A DNA stretch of 63,935 bases from Kastovskya adunca ATA6-11-RM4 (GCA_019359445.1 JAHHHJ010000029.1:1-63935); one strand, 5' to 3'. Counted from the stretch's first letter, positions 32,431 through 42,974 are shown. The notes: generated by a model not told the origin, from the letters alone. A program made the numbers and translations.

Positions 32431-35241
32431 ATGGATGTAATTTTGTGTCATACAACAGCGGACTTCGACACCTTGGGTGCGGCGATTGGGTTAACTCGCC
32501 TCCGGAGTGGGGCGAGAGTTGTGCTGACAGGGGGCGCTCATCCGACAGTGCGGGATTTTCTGGCGTTGCACCGCGATGAGTATCCCTTGATTGAGCGTCG
32601 CTCTGTGCGTTCTGAAGAAATTCGCTCGTTAATTGTGGTGGATACCCAGTCCCGCGATCGCATTGGCAAAGCAGCAGAATGGGTAGATCTACCTAATCTT
32701 AAATCTCTAGAAATCTACGACCACCACTTAGATATCCAATCGGATATCCCCGCTACCCACATTCAGATTGAACCTGTAGGCGCGACAACAACGCTGATTG
32801 TAGAGCAGTTACAGCAAAACTCTATCCAGCTCACCACAGCAGAATCAACCGTTATGGCGCTGGGAATTCATGTTGATACAGGTTCCCTTACCTACGAACA
32901 AACCACCCCCCGCGATGCCTTAGCACTGGCATGGTTGATGACACAAGGCGCTAAACTGCGCTTGATTTTTGAGTATGTTGACCCAGGATTATCCCCTCAG
33001 CTACAGTCTCTGCTAACCGAGGCATTGAAGAACCTACAAACCGAAACTCACCAAGGATACACCCTTTCCTGGGTGATCTTGAAAACAGCCCATCATGTAC
33101 CCGGACTCTCTAGCTTGGCATCACAGTTGATGGAGATTACAGAAAGTGATGCCTTGCTCCTAGCAGCGGAGTATGGAGGAGGCGCGGGGGAGCAGGGGAG
33201 CAGGGGAGCGGGGGAGCAACAAACTTACGACTCGAACTCAGGACTCAGAACTCAGGACTCAGGACTCAGGACTCAAAAACCGACTCAGGACTCCTCAAAA
33301 CTTGCCATCATTGGGCGATCGCGAATTGATGGCACTAACCTCAATGAACTGTTCCAGGAACTGGGGGGCGGGGGACATTCCCAGGCGGCGTCAGCTACGC
33401 TGCGCTCGGTGAAGGCTCAGGAGGTTTTAGAACAGCTCATCCCCCAACTCAAGGAGCAAATTCCTCAGGTAACGGTAGCGCGAGAACTCATGTCCTCACC
33501 CGTTCGCACGATTCGCCCAGACACCACCATTGGAGAAGCCCAGCGGATTTTGTTGCGCTACGGGCATTCCGGGCTTTCGGTTGTGGACAAGGAAGACAAA
33601 TTAGTTGGGGTGATTTCTCGGCGCGACATCGATTTGGCGCTGCATCACGGATTTAGTCATGCGCCTGTCAAAGGCTACATGACAACACAGCTTCATACGA
33701 TTACCCCGGAAACGCCGCTGCCAGAAATTGAGTCGCTGATGGTGACTTACGATATTGGACGATTGCCCGTGCTGGAGGATGGACAGCTTGTGGGCATTGT
33801 CACCCGTACCGATGTTTTGCGACAACTGCACCAGCAGTCGCAACCGGAGGGGAAGACAAGCCTCAGCCATTCAACGACCCGCCTCACCCGAACCTCAATT
33901 CGAGAGGAGTTACAAAAGCGCCTTACTCCTAGGCTTTGGGATTTTCTGAGCACCGCAGCCCAAGCCGCTCAAGAGCGCGGCTGGCATCTCTATCTCGTCG
34001 GTGGAGCCGTGCGGGATTTACTGCTTGCTGCTCCGGATGATGCCTTGCAGTTACAAGATATCGACATGGTGGTCGATGGTTTTCATCGTGCTGCCGATGT
34101 TGGTGCAGGCGTTGCACTCGCTCAAGCGTTGCAGGAGAGTTATCCTAATGCCCGTTTGGAAGTCCACGGAGAATTTCAAACCGCCGCTCTTCTTTGGCAC
34201 AAAGACCCCGTCCTAGGTTCCTTGTGGGTGGATATTGCTACGGCGCGGACTGAGTTTTATCCTTATCCCGCCGCGAATCCGGAAGTGGAAGCTAGCTCAA
34301 TTCGCCAAGACCTTTATCGGCGAGACTTCACAATTAACGCCCTTGCCGTAAGGTTAACAGCACCGCGTAGTGGGGAGTTGCTAGATTTTTTTGGTGGTTT
34401 GAGCGATTTGCGATCGCGTCGAATTCGCGTCCTCCATGCCAACAGTTTCATTGAAGACCCCACCCGGATTTATCGAGCGGTGCGCTTCGCTGTGCGGCTG
34501 GGCTTCCAAATCGATCCCCAAAGCGCCGCCTCCATCCACTACGCGATTGAGAGTGGGGTATATGAGCGATCGCTTTCCACAAATAGCAAAGCCCCCGCCT
34601 TACAAACACGACTGAAAGCAGAACTCAAATACCTCCTGCAAGCTCCCTACTGGGTATCAGCCTTACAATTACTCGGCTCCTTAAACGCCCTCAAATGCCT
34701 CCATCCCGCCTTGCAACTCGACAAGCAGTTATGGTGGCAGGTGCGTTTAGTTGACCGTTGGTTACGCCGCTTTGACTCAAACCAAACCTTGATTCACTGG
34801 CAAATGCGCCTAGAAGTCCTGATCGCTCACCTCGCTCCCGAATATCGAGCTGTCGTTGCCAATCAGCTTCAACTTCCCGCTGACAGTATTGAGCGGCTAG
34901 AACATCTGGCAGAGGATCGAGCCTTAGTTATACAGGAGCTGCCACAATGCGAACATCCCAGCCAGGGTTTTGAGCTTCTGCGAGCCTACAAATTACCGAG
35001 CCTGGTACTGATAGCGGTGCAAAGTCCCCGCAGCGTGCGGCGGCAAATTTGGCAGTATCTAACTGGCTGGTCGCAGGTGCAAGCTCCCTTGAATGGTAAT
35101 GACCTCAAAGCATTGGGCTATAAACCGGGGCGGGAATTTCGGTTAATGTTGGACAGGCTCTTAGCCGCTACCTTAGATGGGGAGGTGAGCGATCGCACGG
35201 AGGCAGAAACCTTTTTAGCGGAACATTTTCCTTTAGGTTAA
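32431..35241 (+). CDS. DHH-CBS-CCA tRNA nucleotidyltransferase fusion
   Basis: A 936-residue fusion. Residues 1-340 are a DHH/DHHA1 phosphoesterase-like domain (CHTTADFDTLGAAIG, VVDTQSRDRI, IYDHHLD, LGIHVDTGSLTYE, GGGGHSQAAS). Residues about 355-475 hold two CBS domains (VARELMSSPVRTIRPDTT, VKGYMTTQLHTITP). Residues about 500-930 are a class II tRNA nucleotidyltransferase/poly(A) polymerase (LYLVGGAVRDLLL, DIDMVVDG, RRDFTINALAV, EDPTRIYRAVRF) that would add CCA or poly(A) ends. This architecture is known in cyanobacteria. A repetitive insertion at residues about 248-292 interrupts the DHHA1 part in frame. ATG at 32431. Confidence 0.9.
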   Translation: MDVILCHTTADFDTLGAAIGLTRLRSGARVVLTGGAHPTVRDFLALHRDEYPLIERRSVRSEEIRSLIVVDTQSRDRIGKAAEWVDLPNLKSLEIYDHHLDIQSDIPATHIQIEPVGATTTLIVEQLQQNSIQLTTAESTVMALGIHVDTGSLTYEQTTPRDALALAWLMTQGAKLRLIFEYVDPGLSPQLQSLLTEALKNLQTETHQGYTLSWVILKTAHHVPGLSSLASQLMEITESDALLLAAEYGGGAGEQGSRGAGEQQTYDSNSGLRTQDSGLRTQKPTQDSSKLAIIGRSRIDGTNLNELFQELGGGGHSQAASATLRSVKAQEVLEQLIPQLKEQIPQVTVARELMSSPVRTIRPDTTIGEAQRILLRYGHSGLSVVDKEDKLVGVISRRDIDLALHHGFSHAPVKGYMTTQLHTITPETPLPEIESLMVTYDIGRLPVLEDGQLVGIVTRTDVLRQLHQQSQPEGKTSLSHSTTRLTRTSIREELQKRLTPRLWDFLSTAAQAAQERGWHLYLVGGAVRDLLLAAPDDALQLQDIDMVVDGFHRAADVGAGVALAQALQESYPNARLEVHGEFQTAALLWHKDPVLGSLWVDIATARTEFYPYPAANPEVEASSIRQDLYRRDFTINALAVRLTAPRSGELLDFFGGLSDLRSRRIRVLHANSFIEDPTRIYRAVRFAVRLGFQIDPQSAASIHYAIESGVYERSLSTNSKAPALQTRLKAELKYLLQAPYWVSALQLLGSLNALKCLHPALQLDKQLWWQVRLVDRWLRRFDSNQTLIHWQMRLEVLIAHLAPEYRAVVANQLQLPADSIERLEHLAEDRALVIQELPQCEHPSQGFELLRAYKLPSLVLIAVQSPRSVRRQIWQYLTGWSQVQAPLNGNDLKALGYKPGREFRLMLDRLLAATLDGEVSDRTEAETFLAEHFPLG
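33175..33292 (+). repeat. Intergenic-type repeats inserted in frame in a coding sequence
   Basis: The DNA consists of GGGGGAGCAGGGGAGC-type units followed by ACTCAGGACTCAG-type units. Both are the same dispersed sequences seen in the intergenic cluster at 32175-32375, in inverse orientation. The frame is maintained, encoding a Gly/Glu/Ser stretch and then repeated RTQDSGL units. The insertion lies between the DHH and DHHA1 motifs of the fusion protein. Confidence 0.85.
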
Positions 35242-35398
35242 ACTCAGGTGTTTTAGTTAAGGAGAACCGCTTTTCGTTCTCAAGATAGTTGTTCAGAAGA
35301 ACTTAAACTACCAGTATTTTAGGAAAGAATGCTACCTGAAAGCTCAAGATTATCACTCTCGGCTGTAGCATAAGTGAGAATATCGGTAACAATTCTTT

Positions 35399-36799
35399 AT
35401 GCAATCAAAGGTAATTCCTACTCCTTCCCTGCAAGACGCGATGAGAACGGAGAACGCTCTACAAGAGACAAGCCTGATTGACACCGTCTTAAAAAACGGA
35501 AAATACGTCCTTGATGCCCTTTTGGGACAAGGTACTTTTGGAATTACCTACCGCGCCACCGACACCGAATCCGGCAGCACGGTGGTACTCAAAACCCTGG
35601 CAGACAGCCTCCAAAACCACCCAGAGTTTCACCAATTCCAGCGGCAATTTTTGGCAGACGCCCAACGCCTTGCAAATTGCCAGCATCCCCATCTCGTACA
35701 GGTACTAGACTCCTTTGAAGAGGCGGGATGTCCCTATCTGGTGATGGAATACATTCCCGGACAGACATTAGCGGAGTTGGTGGCATCTAGTTCCCCTCTA
35801 CCTAAATCCCAGGTTGTTGAATACATTCGTCAAGTTGGCGCGGCGTTGACTACTCTCCATAAGGCGGGATTACTTCACCGCGATGTTAAGCCAGAAAATA
35901 TTATTCAGCGTCAAGACACAGAGGCTGTTGTCCTGACTGACGTAGGGATAACTTGCGCGTGGACGCCGGGAATTAGACAGACTCATGCCAATTTCCTCTC
36001 CGCCGGATACGCCTCTTTAGAACAATCCTTGCCGGACGGAAAAAGTACAACCGCCACGGATGTTTACGCCTTGGCTGCAACTTGCTACTTTTTACTCACC
36101 GGACAAGCGCCGATTGCTGCTCCTCTCCGGGAGCATATCCCCCTGACAGATTTGCAGCAGTATCACCCCGATATCAGCCCCGCCGTAGAAGCAGCGCTTT
36201 GGTGGGGACTAGAAATTTTATCAAAAGATCGTCCGCAATCGGTCGAAGATTGGCTTTTGCATTTCCCTCTGAATGAGCAGCCAGAGGTAACAGAGGATAT
36301 CAGCATCACACAGGGAGATCTTCCTCAAGTAGCAGCGGAGGAGAAAGAGGATTTACAAGCCAGCTTCGCGGTTCTTCCTTCCCAAAGTCTAACCCTGCCA
36401 ACTATTGGGCAGCCGGAAGCGGAGGAGATGGAATTGCAAGCCAGCCTAGCGATTGTTCGTCCTAATCGCGTCAGTCTGCCTAGCTTCCCTGAATACCCCA
36501 AAGTTCCTGAGAACCTAGAATCGAGCAAGAGCGATCGCCCCTTAACGACGACGACTGTTTCCCCCACCATCGCACCCGCCCCAACTCCTCTCCAGCGGCG
36601 ATCTCGCTTTCCCAAGCCCAAGTTTCCCCTCAAGGCACTAATGATGACAGGAGCGATCGCCGCTTCTGCTGGCATTGGGTTCGGCTTTGCCCTACGCATT
36701 AACAGCCCTGATGAACCCGGTTCAACCCTCTTGCATACGGAGCAATCCTTTCCTCCTCGCCGTGATTGGCCCGTCTCGGAACCGCTGACCATTCCTTAA
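35399..36799 (+). CDS. Serine/threonine protein kinase with C-terminal anchor
   Basis: A 466-residue Hanks-type kinase. Kinase motifs: glycine loop LLGQGTFGITYRATD, Lys in TVVLKTLAD, catalytic loop LLHRDVKPENIIQ, and the metal-binding motif as DVG (VVLTDVGIT) rather than DFG, then an APE-like SAGYASLEQS. A long Pro/Glu-rich linker leads to a single transmembrane helix near residues 412-430 (ALMMTGAIAASAGIGFGFAL), with a short outer tail. It may phosphorylate membrane or cytoplasmic targets; none is known. A PP2C phosphatase and an AarF kinase lie downstream, separate from it. Confidence 0.9.
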   Translation: MQSKVIPTPSLQDAMRTENALQETSLIDTVLKNGKYVLDALLGQGTFGITYRATDTESGSTVVLKTLADSLQNHPEFHQFQRQFLADAQRLANCQHPHLVQVLDSFEEAGCPYLVMEYIPGQTLAELVASSSPLPKSQVVEYIRQVGAALTTLHKAGLLHRDVKPENIIQRQDTEAVVLTDVGITCAWTPGIRQTHANFLSAGYASLEQSLPDGKSTTATDVYALAATCYFLLTGQAPIAAPLREHIPLTDLQQYHPDISPAVEAALWWGLEILSKDRPQSVEDWLLHFPLNEQPEVTEDISITQGDLPQVAAEEKEDLQASFAVLPSQSLTLPTIGQPEAEEMELQASLAIVRPNRVSLPSFPEYPKVPENLESSKSDRPLTTTTVSPTIAPAPTPLQRRSRFPKPKFPLKALMMTGAIAASAGIGFGFALRINSPDEPGSTLLHTEQSFPPRRDWPVSEPLTIP

Positions 36800-36909
36800 C
36801 CAAGATTGGTACTTTTATCACTGGCAAACCTTCAGCAACTAAGGAAGTTCAAGGCGTATCGGGAGTAAGCAAGCTATAATTTTCTTGCGGATGTTGAAGC
36901 AAATTTTCT

Positions 36910-37230
36910 ATGAATAATTCTTTAATTCATGCCTTTTTTGTAGGCAGAGCAGTAGCAGAAACGCTCAACGAACAGCTAGAAGATGCCCTCACCAATGCCC
37001 TCAGTGAGCTGGGTAAATTTGATGCCGAGCAACGGGAACGACTCCGGCAATTTACTGAAACCGTGATGGAACGAGCCGAACGCGAAGCGGAAACGGCAGT
37101 GCGGGGACGCACCACAACAGCGATCGTGCCTGTGGGTTCGATTGACCTGCAAGTCACCATTGACGAACTCAGAGCTGAGATTGCTCGCCTACGCGCCGAG
37201 CTACAAACCTACCGCAATTCGTCAGTCTAG
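36910..37230 (+). CDS. Conserved cyanobacterial coiled-coil protein (DUF6825-like)
   Basis: A 106-residue protein with N-terminal SLIHAFFVGRAVAETLNEQLEDALTNALSELGKFD and a long charged C-terminal helix (IDLQVTIDELRAEIARLRAEL) that should form a coiled coil. The sequence belongs to a small conserved family of cyanobacteria and plastids; I believe it is DUF6825 but cannot confirm. Its function is unknown. ATG at 36910. It stands alone between the kinase and the AarF gene. Confidence 0.65.
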   Translation: MNNSLIHAFFVGRAVAETLNEQLEDALTNALSELGKFDAEQRERLRQFTETVMERAEREAETAVRGRTTTAIVPVGSIDLQVTIDELRAEIARLRAELQTYRNSSV

Positions 37231-37386
37231 AAAAGGTTTCGCTTTGGGGTTGCTGAGTGAGTTTTTAGGGAGTGGTTGATAACACCGATCTCTGTTGTCA
37301 TCTCCCATGAGACGTAGCGCTCTAAAACTCCTCAAACTCATTGTTTAACACAACCATTTTTTGCAAAAAACAAGCTAGGAAACTGC

Positions 37387-39144
37387 GTGTCTGCCTTCTC
37401 CAAGGACTCTGCCAAACTTAAGCCACTTTCAGAATACTCCGTGTCTCGCCAGCGTCTTGGGGGCAAGGCATTTTCGGATAAATCCTATCGATGGAATCGC
37501 GAAAACTACTCGCGTTTTCGCCGCTTTATCGACATCTGGTCATTTTTTATCGCTTTACTAACGGGTTTATGGCTTGACGCTAAGCCTTGGAGCTATTCAG
37601 GCGGTGTTACCGAGGAAAAAAAAGCAGTTAGACGTAGATCCCAGGCTATTTGGATTCGCGAGACGTTTTTGGATTTGGGCCCGACTTTCATCAAAGTTGG
37701 GCAATTATTTTCCACTCGTGCGGATCTATTCCCTCCGGAATACGTTGAAGAACTTGCCAAACTACAAGACCGCGTTCCTGCCTTTAGCTACGAGCAGGTA
37801 GAAGCGATCATCCAAAAGGATTTGGGCAAGCCCGTTTCCCAACTTTTTCTCGGTTTTGACCTGATTCCCTTAGCCGCCGCCAGCCTAGGGCAAGTCCACA
37901 AAGCCCAGCTTCATAGCGGGGAAGAAGTCGCCGTCAAAGTCCAGCGTCCCGGCTTGCGGAAGTTGTTTACGATTGACCTGAAAATTCTTCGCGGCATTGC
38001 GGGTTACTTTCAAAATCATCCAAGTTGGGGGCGGGGTCGAGACTGGATTGGTATTTACGAAGAGTGCTGCCGCATTCTTTGGGAAGAAATCGACTACCTC
38101 AATGAAGGTAGTAATGCGGATACCTTTCGCCGCAATTTTCGCAGCGAAGACTGGGTTAAGGTGCCAAGGGTCTATTGGCGCTATACGTCACCCAGAGTGT
38201 TAACGCTAGAATATGCACCGGGAATTAAAATCAGCCACTACGAAGCCCTGGAAGCGGCGGGTTTAGACCGGAAGCTACTAGCTAACTTGGGAGCCAAAGC
38301 CTATCTCCAACAACTCCTGAATGACGGGTTTTTCCATGCCGACCCCCATCCCGGAAACATTGCCGTCAGCTCTGAAGGGGCACTGATTTTTTATGATTTC
38401 GGCATGATGGGACGGATTAAAACCAACGTCCGCGAGCAGCTGATGAAGACGCTGTTTGGTATTGCCCAAAAAGATGCTACCCAGGTTGTTACCTCCCTCA
38501 TTGAGTTGGGCGCTCTTTCTCCGGTTGAGGATATGGGGCCCGTGCGGCGCTCGGTTCAGTACATGCTGGATCACTTTATGGATAAACCGTTTGAGGAGCA
38601 ATCGGTCAGCGCGATTAGTGACGACCTCTATGAGATTGCCTACGGTCAACCGTTTCGTTTTCCAGCGACGTTCACCTTTGTGATGCGGGCATTTTCAACG
38701 TTGGAGGGGGTTGGCAAAGGCTTAGACCCAGAGTTTAATTTTATGGAGGTTGCAAAACCCTTTGCATTGCAGCTTATGACTAACGGCAACACCCCCGATA
38801 AAAATACGTTTTTGAATGAGCTAGGACGTCAAGCCGCTCAAGTGGGTAGTACCGCTTTGGGTTTACCGAGACGCATTGAGGATACGATAGATAAGTTGGA
38901 GCGAGGAGATTTGCGCGTTCGCGTGCGTTCTATCGAATCTGACCGACTACTGCGGCGTCTCAGTAACCTACAACTGGGAACAAACTATACTCTACTCATC
39001 AGTGCCTTTACCTTGTCGGCAACTATTCTTTTCGTCAATGGTAATGTGGGGCTGGCAGGGGTCGTTGTTTTGGTGGCAGTAGCGCTAGGATTTGTTCTGA
39101 TTCGCCTGCTTAGACGCCTCGACCGCTTCGATCGGATGCTATAA
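37387..39144 (+). CDS. AarF/ABC1/UbiB-family atypical kinase
   Basis: A 585-residue ABC1-family protein. The family's KxGQ motif is in [37 protein letters not shown], the ATP-binding part in [27 protein letters not shown], and the catalytic/metal motifs in [13 protein letters not shown] and IFYDFGMMG. Two hydrophobic helices close the C-terminus ([34 protein letters not shown]). Members support quinone or prenyl-lipid metabolism in membranes and are numerous in cyanobacteria and plastoglobules. The start codon is GTG at 37387 with an AGGA ribosome site. The PP2C gene follows after about 35 bp. Confidence 0.92.
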   Translation: MSAFSKDSAKLKPLSEYSVSRQRLGGKAFSDKSYRWNRENYSRFRRFIDIWSFFIALLTGLWLDAKPWSYSGGVTEEKKAVRRRSQAIWIRETFLDLGPTFIKVGQLFSTRADLFPPEYVEELAKLQDRVPAFSYEQVEAIIQKDLGKPVSQLFLGFDLIPLAAASLGQVHKAQLHSGEEVAVKVQRPGLRKLFTIDLKILRGIAGYFQNHPSWGRGRDWIGIYEECCRILWEEIDYLNEGSNADTFRRNFRSEDWVKVPRVYWRYTSPRVLTLEYAPGIKISHYEALEAAGLDRKLLANLGAKAYLQQLLNDGFFHADPHPGNIAVSSEGALIFYDFGMMGRIKTNVREQLMKTLFGIAQKDATQVVTSLIELGALSPVEDMGPVRRSVQYMLDHFMDKPFEEQSVSAISDDLYEIAYGQPFRFPATFTFVMRAFSTLEGVGKGLDPEFNFMEVAKPFALQLMTNGNTPDKNTFLNELGRQAAQVGSTALGLPRRIEDTIDKLERGDLRVRVRSIESDRLLRRLSNLQLGTNYTLLISAFTLSATILFVNGNVGLAGVVVLVAVALGFVLIRLLRRLDRFDRML

Positions 39145-39179
39145 ATCTCGCTGATTTTTTGAATGGCAGTAAACGTTCT

Positions 39180-39905
39180 ATGAAATGTTGCTTCACGGGT
39201 CTAACTGATCCGGGACTTGTCCGCCCTGTCAACCAAGATGATTACTACATCGACCCCAAAGGGCGCTTTTTTATTGTTGCCGATGGGATGGGTGGACATG
39301 CCGGAGGACAAGAGGCAAGCCAGCTTGCTACCGAAGCAATTCAGGAATATATAGAAGAGCATTGGCAGTCCCGAGAAACGCCTCAGTCGTTGTTGGAACA
39401 GGCGATTAATAAAGCCAATCAACGGATTTTAGAAGACCAACTTAATCACCCAGAACGTGCAGACATGGGCACAACGGCTGTGGTGGTGTTGCTCCGGAAA
39501 AATCAGTATTGGTGCGCTCATGTAGGCGATTCGCGGATTTATCGGCTACGGGGCGATCGCTTAGAGCAACTGACAGAAGACCACACCTGGGTCGCACGAG
39601 CGATGAAAGCGGGGGAGATTACTCCTGAACAAGCCCGAACGCACCCTTGGCGTCATGTACTGTCTCAGTGTTTGGGACGCCAAGATTTGCGCCGCATTGA
39701 TATCCAACCGATCGATTTGCAACCCGGCGATCGCATACTTTTATGTAGTGATGGGTTAACAGAAGAACTGTCTGATCCGTTAATCGCTTCCTACCTACAA
39801 TCGGATACTGCAGGCGAGCAAATCGCTGAGGCTCTCATTAAAGCAGCAAAGGAAAAGGAGGGCAAAGACAACATCACTGTAGTGATTGTGGAAATGAAGA
39901 AATGA
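39180..39905 (+). CDS. PP2C-type Ser/Thr phosphatase (Stp1/IreP-like)
   Basis: A metal-dependent phosphatase of 241 residues. Metal-binding motifs are complete: [24 protein letters not shown] near residue 40, [35 protein letters not shown] and [11 protein letters not shown]. It would reverse phosphorylation by Hanks-type kinases such as the one at 35399-36799. A TTG in the same frame at 39159 is possible, but the ATG at 39180 ([12 protein letters not shown]) matches the usual start of the family. It sits close behind the AarF gene and may be co-transcribed. Confidence 0.93.
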   Translation: MKCCFTGLTDPGLVRPVNQDDYYIDPKGRFFIVADGMGGHAGGQEASQLATEAIQEYIEEHWQSRETPQSLLEQAINKANQRILEDQLNHPERADMGTTAVVVLLRKNQYWCAHVGDSRIYRLRGDRLEQLTEDHTWVARAMKAGEITPEQARTHPWRHVLSQCLGRQDLRRIDIQPIDLQPGDRILLCSDGLTEELSDPLIASYLQSDTAGEQIAEALIKAAKEKEGKDNITVVIVEMKK

Positions 39906-40375
39906 CCCAGAATCACGTTAAACAAAGGTCTATTGGGTAAATTTCTCTCAAGCAGCGGAAATTTAAAAATGAGTATTCAAAGAGACAAGGAAGAACTTTT
40001 AGTGATGTTCATCTCTCCCTAGTCTCCTCCTCATTTTTAAGCCAGATAGGCTCCCCTGAAGGTTTCCACAGATTGGAAAACTCCCCCTTGACTCATGACT
40101 TAGTATCCCTAAGGGGATAGGCTAGCCATAAGATTAGGCACAACTGACACTACCCGTCGATTATTCAGAGCAATTGGTGTTTTTCGCGATTAACTAGCTG
40201 AATTCAAGAATTCTTCAGAGATAATCCCATTGGCTCGTCAACTATCTGTAGTAATAATCTTTCGCAGGGGTGAGGCATTTGGATGCAGCAACGGTAACAA
40301 TGCTGAGGGGCCAATCAATTGCCGCACCAAAATCAACCTTAATAAAACCTCTTATTATTTTTAGTCTCCAGAAGC
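39906..40375. other. 470-bp intergenic region with inverted repeats
   Basis: No coding frame is supported. TTAAAAATGAG (39963-39973) and CTCATTTTTAA (40030-40040) form a perfect 11-bp inverted repeat with a 56-nt interval that could be an RNA stem. A second small hairpin is TATCCC-TAAG-GGGATA near 40105. The region must contain the promoter of the response-regulator/kinase gene. Confidence 0.5.
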
Positions 40376-41515
40376 ATGGATTTTTCGGGTCTGAATCAAT
40401 CTTCTCAAACTGACCGCATTCTCGTTGTAGATGATTCTCCAGATAACTTATTTCTTGTCCAAACTATTCTGGAAGAAGAAGGATATGAAATCAATCTAGC
40501 AGAAGATGGTCGGTCTGCCCTGGCTCAAATCGAGCAGTCTCCACCGGAGCTGGTCTTACTCGATGTGATGATGCCAGAAATAGATGGTTTTGAAGTTACA
40601 AGGCATATCCGCAAACAAAAAAATTTGCCGTTTATTCCAATTTTGTTAATTACTGCCTACGACCAGCCCAGTGTTGTGCAGGGTCTGGATACGGGGGCGG
40701 ACGACTTTATCCGCAAACCTGTAGAAGTTGATGAACTGCTTGCACGGGTGCGCTCGTTGTTGAGATTAAAGCATAGTGTCGATGAGCGGGATGCGATCGC
40801 CCGCCAGCGAGAAGACTTTGTTTCCCGTCTCACCCACGACCTGCGGACGCCTCTAGTAGCGGCTGACCGGATGTTGATGCTCTTCCAGCAGGGAGCCTTG
40901 GGAGACTTGTCTGAGCCAATGCAGGAAGCAATGACGACGATGGCGCGTAGCAACCGCAACTTGCTGGCGATGGTCAATACCTTACTGGAGGTATATCGCT
41001 ACGAAGCGGGTCGCAAGAACTTATGCTTCTCGTCTGTAGACCTAATGGAAGTGGTGGCGGAAGTGGTTGAAGAACTCTACCCCCTCGCCCAGGAAAAAGG
41101 ATTGGCGTTGAACTACAAACCCGATCCAGAGGTCAACAGTAAAGTCATGGGCGATCGCCTAGAACTATACCGCACCTTTACCAATTTGGTTGGGAATGCC
41201 ATTAAGTTCACCGATAAAGGCAATGTTGATGTGCGCTTACGTAACATCTGTGATCCCCATAATCCTGACATTACTTGGGTCATCATCGAAGTGGAAGATA
41301 CAGGGCCGGGAATCTCCCCCGAAGACCAGGCAATGCTATTTGAGCGCTTTCGCCAGGGAAGCCACAAACGCTCTGGTAGTGGCTTAGGGTTGCATCTCTC
41401 GCGACGGATCGCTACGGCTCACCAAGGCACCCTTGAGGTTAAGTCAGAGTTAGATCATGGCAGCTTATTTATTGTGCAACTGCCTGCTCAACAAAAAGTC
41501 GCGGCTAAGGGCTAG
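40376..41515 (+). CDS. Response regulator-histidine kinase hybrid
   Basis: A 379-residue soluble signalling protein with reversed hybrid order. Residues about 13-130 are a receiver (ILVVDDSPDN, phospho-Asp in VLLDVMMPEIDGFE, Lys in FIRKPVE). Then come a HisKA dimer helix with RLTHDLRTPLVAADRMLML (H-box His-Asp) and an HATPase with N-box RTFTNLVGNAIKFTDKG, G1 EVEDTGPGISPED and G2 SGSGLGLHLSRR. No membrane segment or sensor domain is present, so input probably arrives through the receiver. It is a stand-alone gene, preceded by a long promoter region. Confidence 0.92.
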   Translation: MDFSGLNQSSQTDRILVVDDSPDNLFLVQTILEEEGYEINLAEDGRSALAQIEQSPPELVLLDVMMPEIDGFEVTRHIRKQKNLPFIPILLITAYDQPSVVQGLDTGADDFIRKPVEVDELLARVRSLLRLKHSVDERDAIARQREDFVSRLTHDLRTPLVAADRMLMLFQQGALGDLSEPMQEAMTTMARSNRNLLAMVNTLLEVYRYEAGRKNLCFSSVDLMEVVAEVVEELYPLAQEKGLALNYKPDPEVNSKVMGDRLELYRTFTNLVGNAIKFTDKGNVDVRLRNICDPHNPDITWVIIEVEDTGPGISPEDQAMLFERFRQGSHKRSGSGLGLHLSRRIATAHQGTLEVKSELDHGSLFIVQLPAQQKVAAKG

Positions 41516-41559
41516 CGTGGGTAAACTAGGGGACAAAAGCCAGAAAAAGAAATAGGTAT

Positions 41560-42939
41560 ATGCTTACGTCCCCTGATGTTGCGTCTGGGATTGCGGAACA
41601 ACGTCAATTTTTTGCCACGGGCAAAACAAAAGATCTTTCGTTTCGGATCGAACAGCTAAAACGTTTACAACAAGCTATTCAAGAGAATGAGCTGATAATT
41701 CACCAAGCGTTGCAGGCAGACCTTAACAAGCCTAGATTTGAGAGCTATGCCTCAGAAGTCTTGGTGTGCTTAGAAGAGATTAAGTACGCCCTCAAACATA
41801 TCAAGTCTTGGGTAAAGCCTCAGAAGGTTACGCCCTCACTAGCACAATTTCCCGCCTCCCTCAAAGTGTATGCGGAACCTTTGGGGGTAGTTCTGATTAT
41901 CGGGCCTTGGAACTACCCGTTTCAGCTGATCATCGCGCCCTTAGTGGGAGCGATCGCTGCCGGAAATTGTGCGGTAATGAAACCTTCAGAAATTGCTCCC
42001 CATACCTCCAAACTGGTAGCCAAGCTGATTACACAATACTTTGACCCTACCTTCATTACGGTGGTAGAAGGGAGTAAAGAAGTTAGCCAGCAACTATTAG
42101 AAGAGAAATTTGACCATATCTTTTTCACTGGCGGCACAGAAATTGGAAAAATTGTCATGCAGGCGGCTGGCAAACAACTGACTCCGGTGACTTTAGAACT
42201 GGGGGGGAAAAGTCCGTGCATTGTTGATGCGGATACTCCCTTGGAACTTACAGCCCGACGAATTGCCTGGGGGAAGTTTATGAATGCGGGTCAAACTTGC
42301 ATTGCACCGGACTATCTTTTAGTCGATAAACGCATTAAAGCCCCACTTTTAGAGGAAATTAAGCGCAATATCCATGATTTTTATGGCGATGATCCAGCTA
42401 CCAGTCCTGATTATGGTCGGATTGTTAGCGATCGCCATTTTCAGAGGCTGGATGGATTGCTAGATGCTGGCAAAATTATCATTGGCGGTCAAACTAACCG
42501 GGGCGATCGCTACATTGCTCCTACCGTCGTTGATGAGGTGAGTTGGGAAGACACCGTCATGCAGGAGGAGATTTTTGGGCCAATTCTGCCAGTACTAGAG
42601 TATAGCGATTTGCCAGAGGCGATCGCTCAAGTCAATGCTCAACCTAAACCCCTAGCTCTTTATTTCTTCTCCAACAATCAGCAGCGTCAACAGCAAGTCC
42701 TTCAGGAAACCACATCAGGCGGTGCTTGTATCAACGACACCATTTCTCACATTGTTTCCCCTAACCTTCCGTTTGGTGGCGTAGGTGCAAGCGGTATCGG
42801 GCGCTATCGCGGCAAGGCAAGTTTCGACACCTTCTCCTATCAAAGAAGTGTACTCAACAAACCATTTTGGCTAGATTTGCCAATCAGATATGCGCCCTAT
42901 CAGGGTAAGCTCAAGTGGCTCAAGCGATTGATAAGATAA
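41560..42939 (+). CDS. Aldehyde dehydrogenase (fatty-aldehyde type)
   Basis: A 459-residue NAD(P)-dependent dehydrogenase that oxidises aldehydes to acids. The motifs are intact: PLGVVLIIGPWNYPFQLIIAPLVGAIAAGNCAVMKPSE for cofactor binding, FDHIFFTGGTEIGK, catalytic Glu in VTLELGGKSPCIVD and catalytic Cys in NAGQTCIAPDY near residue 248. The C-terminal hydrophobic/basic tail (YAPYQGKLKWLKRLIR) is typical of class 3-like ALDHs near membranes. Cyanobacterial members such as Synechocystis Slr0091 act on fatty and apocarotenal aldehydes, so this is the expected role. ATG at 41560. Confidence 0.9.
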   Translation: MLTSPDVASGIAEQRQFFATGKTKDLSFRIEQLKRLQQAIQENELIIHQALQADLNKPRFESYASEVLVCLEEIKYALKHIKSWVKPQKVTPSLAQFPASLKVYAEPLGVVLIIGPWNYPFQLIIAPLVGAIAAGNCAVMKPSEIAPHTSKLVAKLITQYFDPTFITVVEGSKEVSQQLLEEKFDHIFFTGGTEIGKIVMQAAGKQLTPVTLELGGKSPCIVDADTPLELTARRIAWGKFMNAGQTCIAPDYLLVDKRIKAPLLEEIKRNIHDFYGDDPATSPDYGRIVSDRHFQRLDGLLDAGKIIIGGQTNRGDRYIAPTVVDEVSWEDTVMQEEIFGPILPVLEYSDLPEAIAQVNAQPKPLALYFFSNNQQRQQQVLQETTSGGACINDTISHIVSPNLPFGGVGASGIGRYRGKASFDTFSYQRSVLNKPFWLDLPIRYAPYQGKLKWLKRLIR

Positions 42940-42974
42940 CCTATAGCCCCAGGATTCGACACTATAGGAGAATT

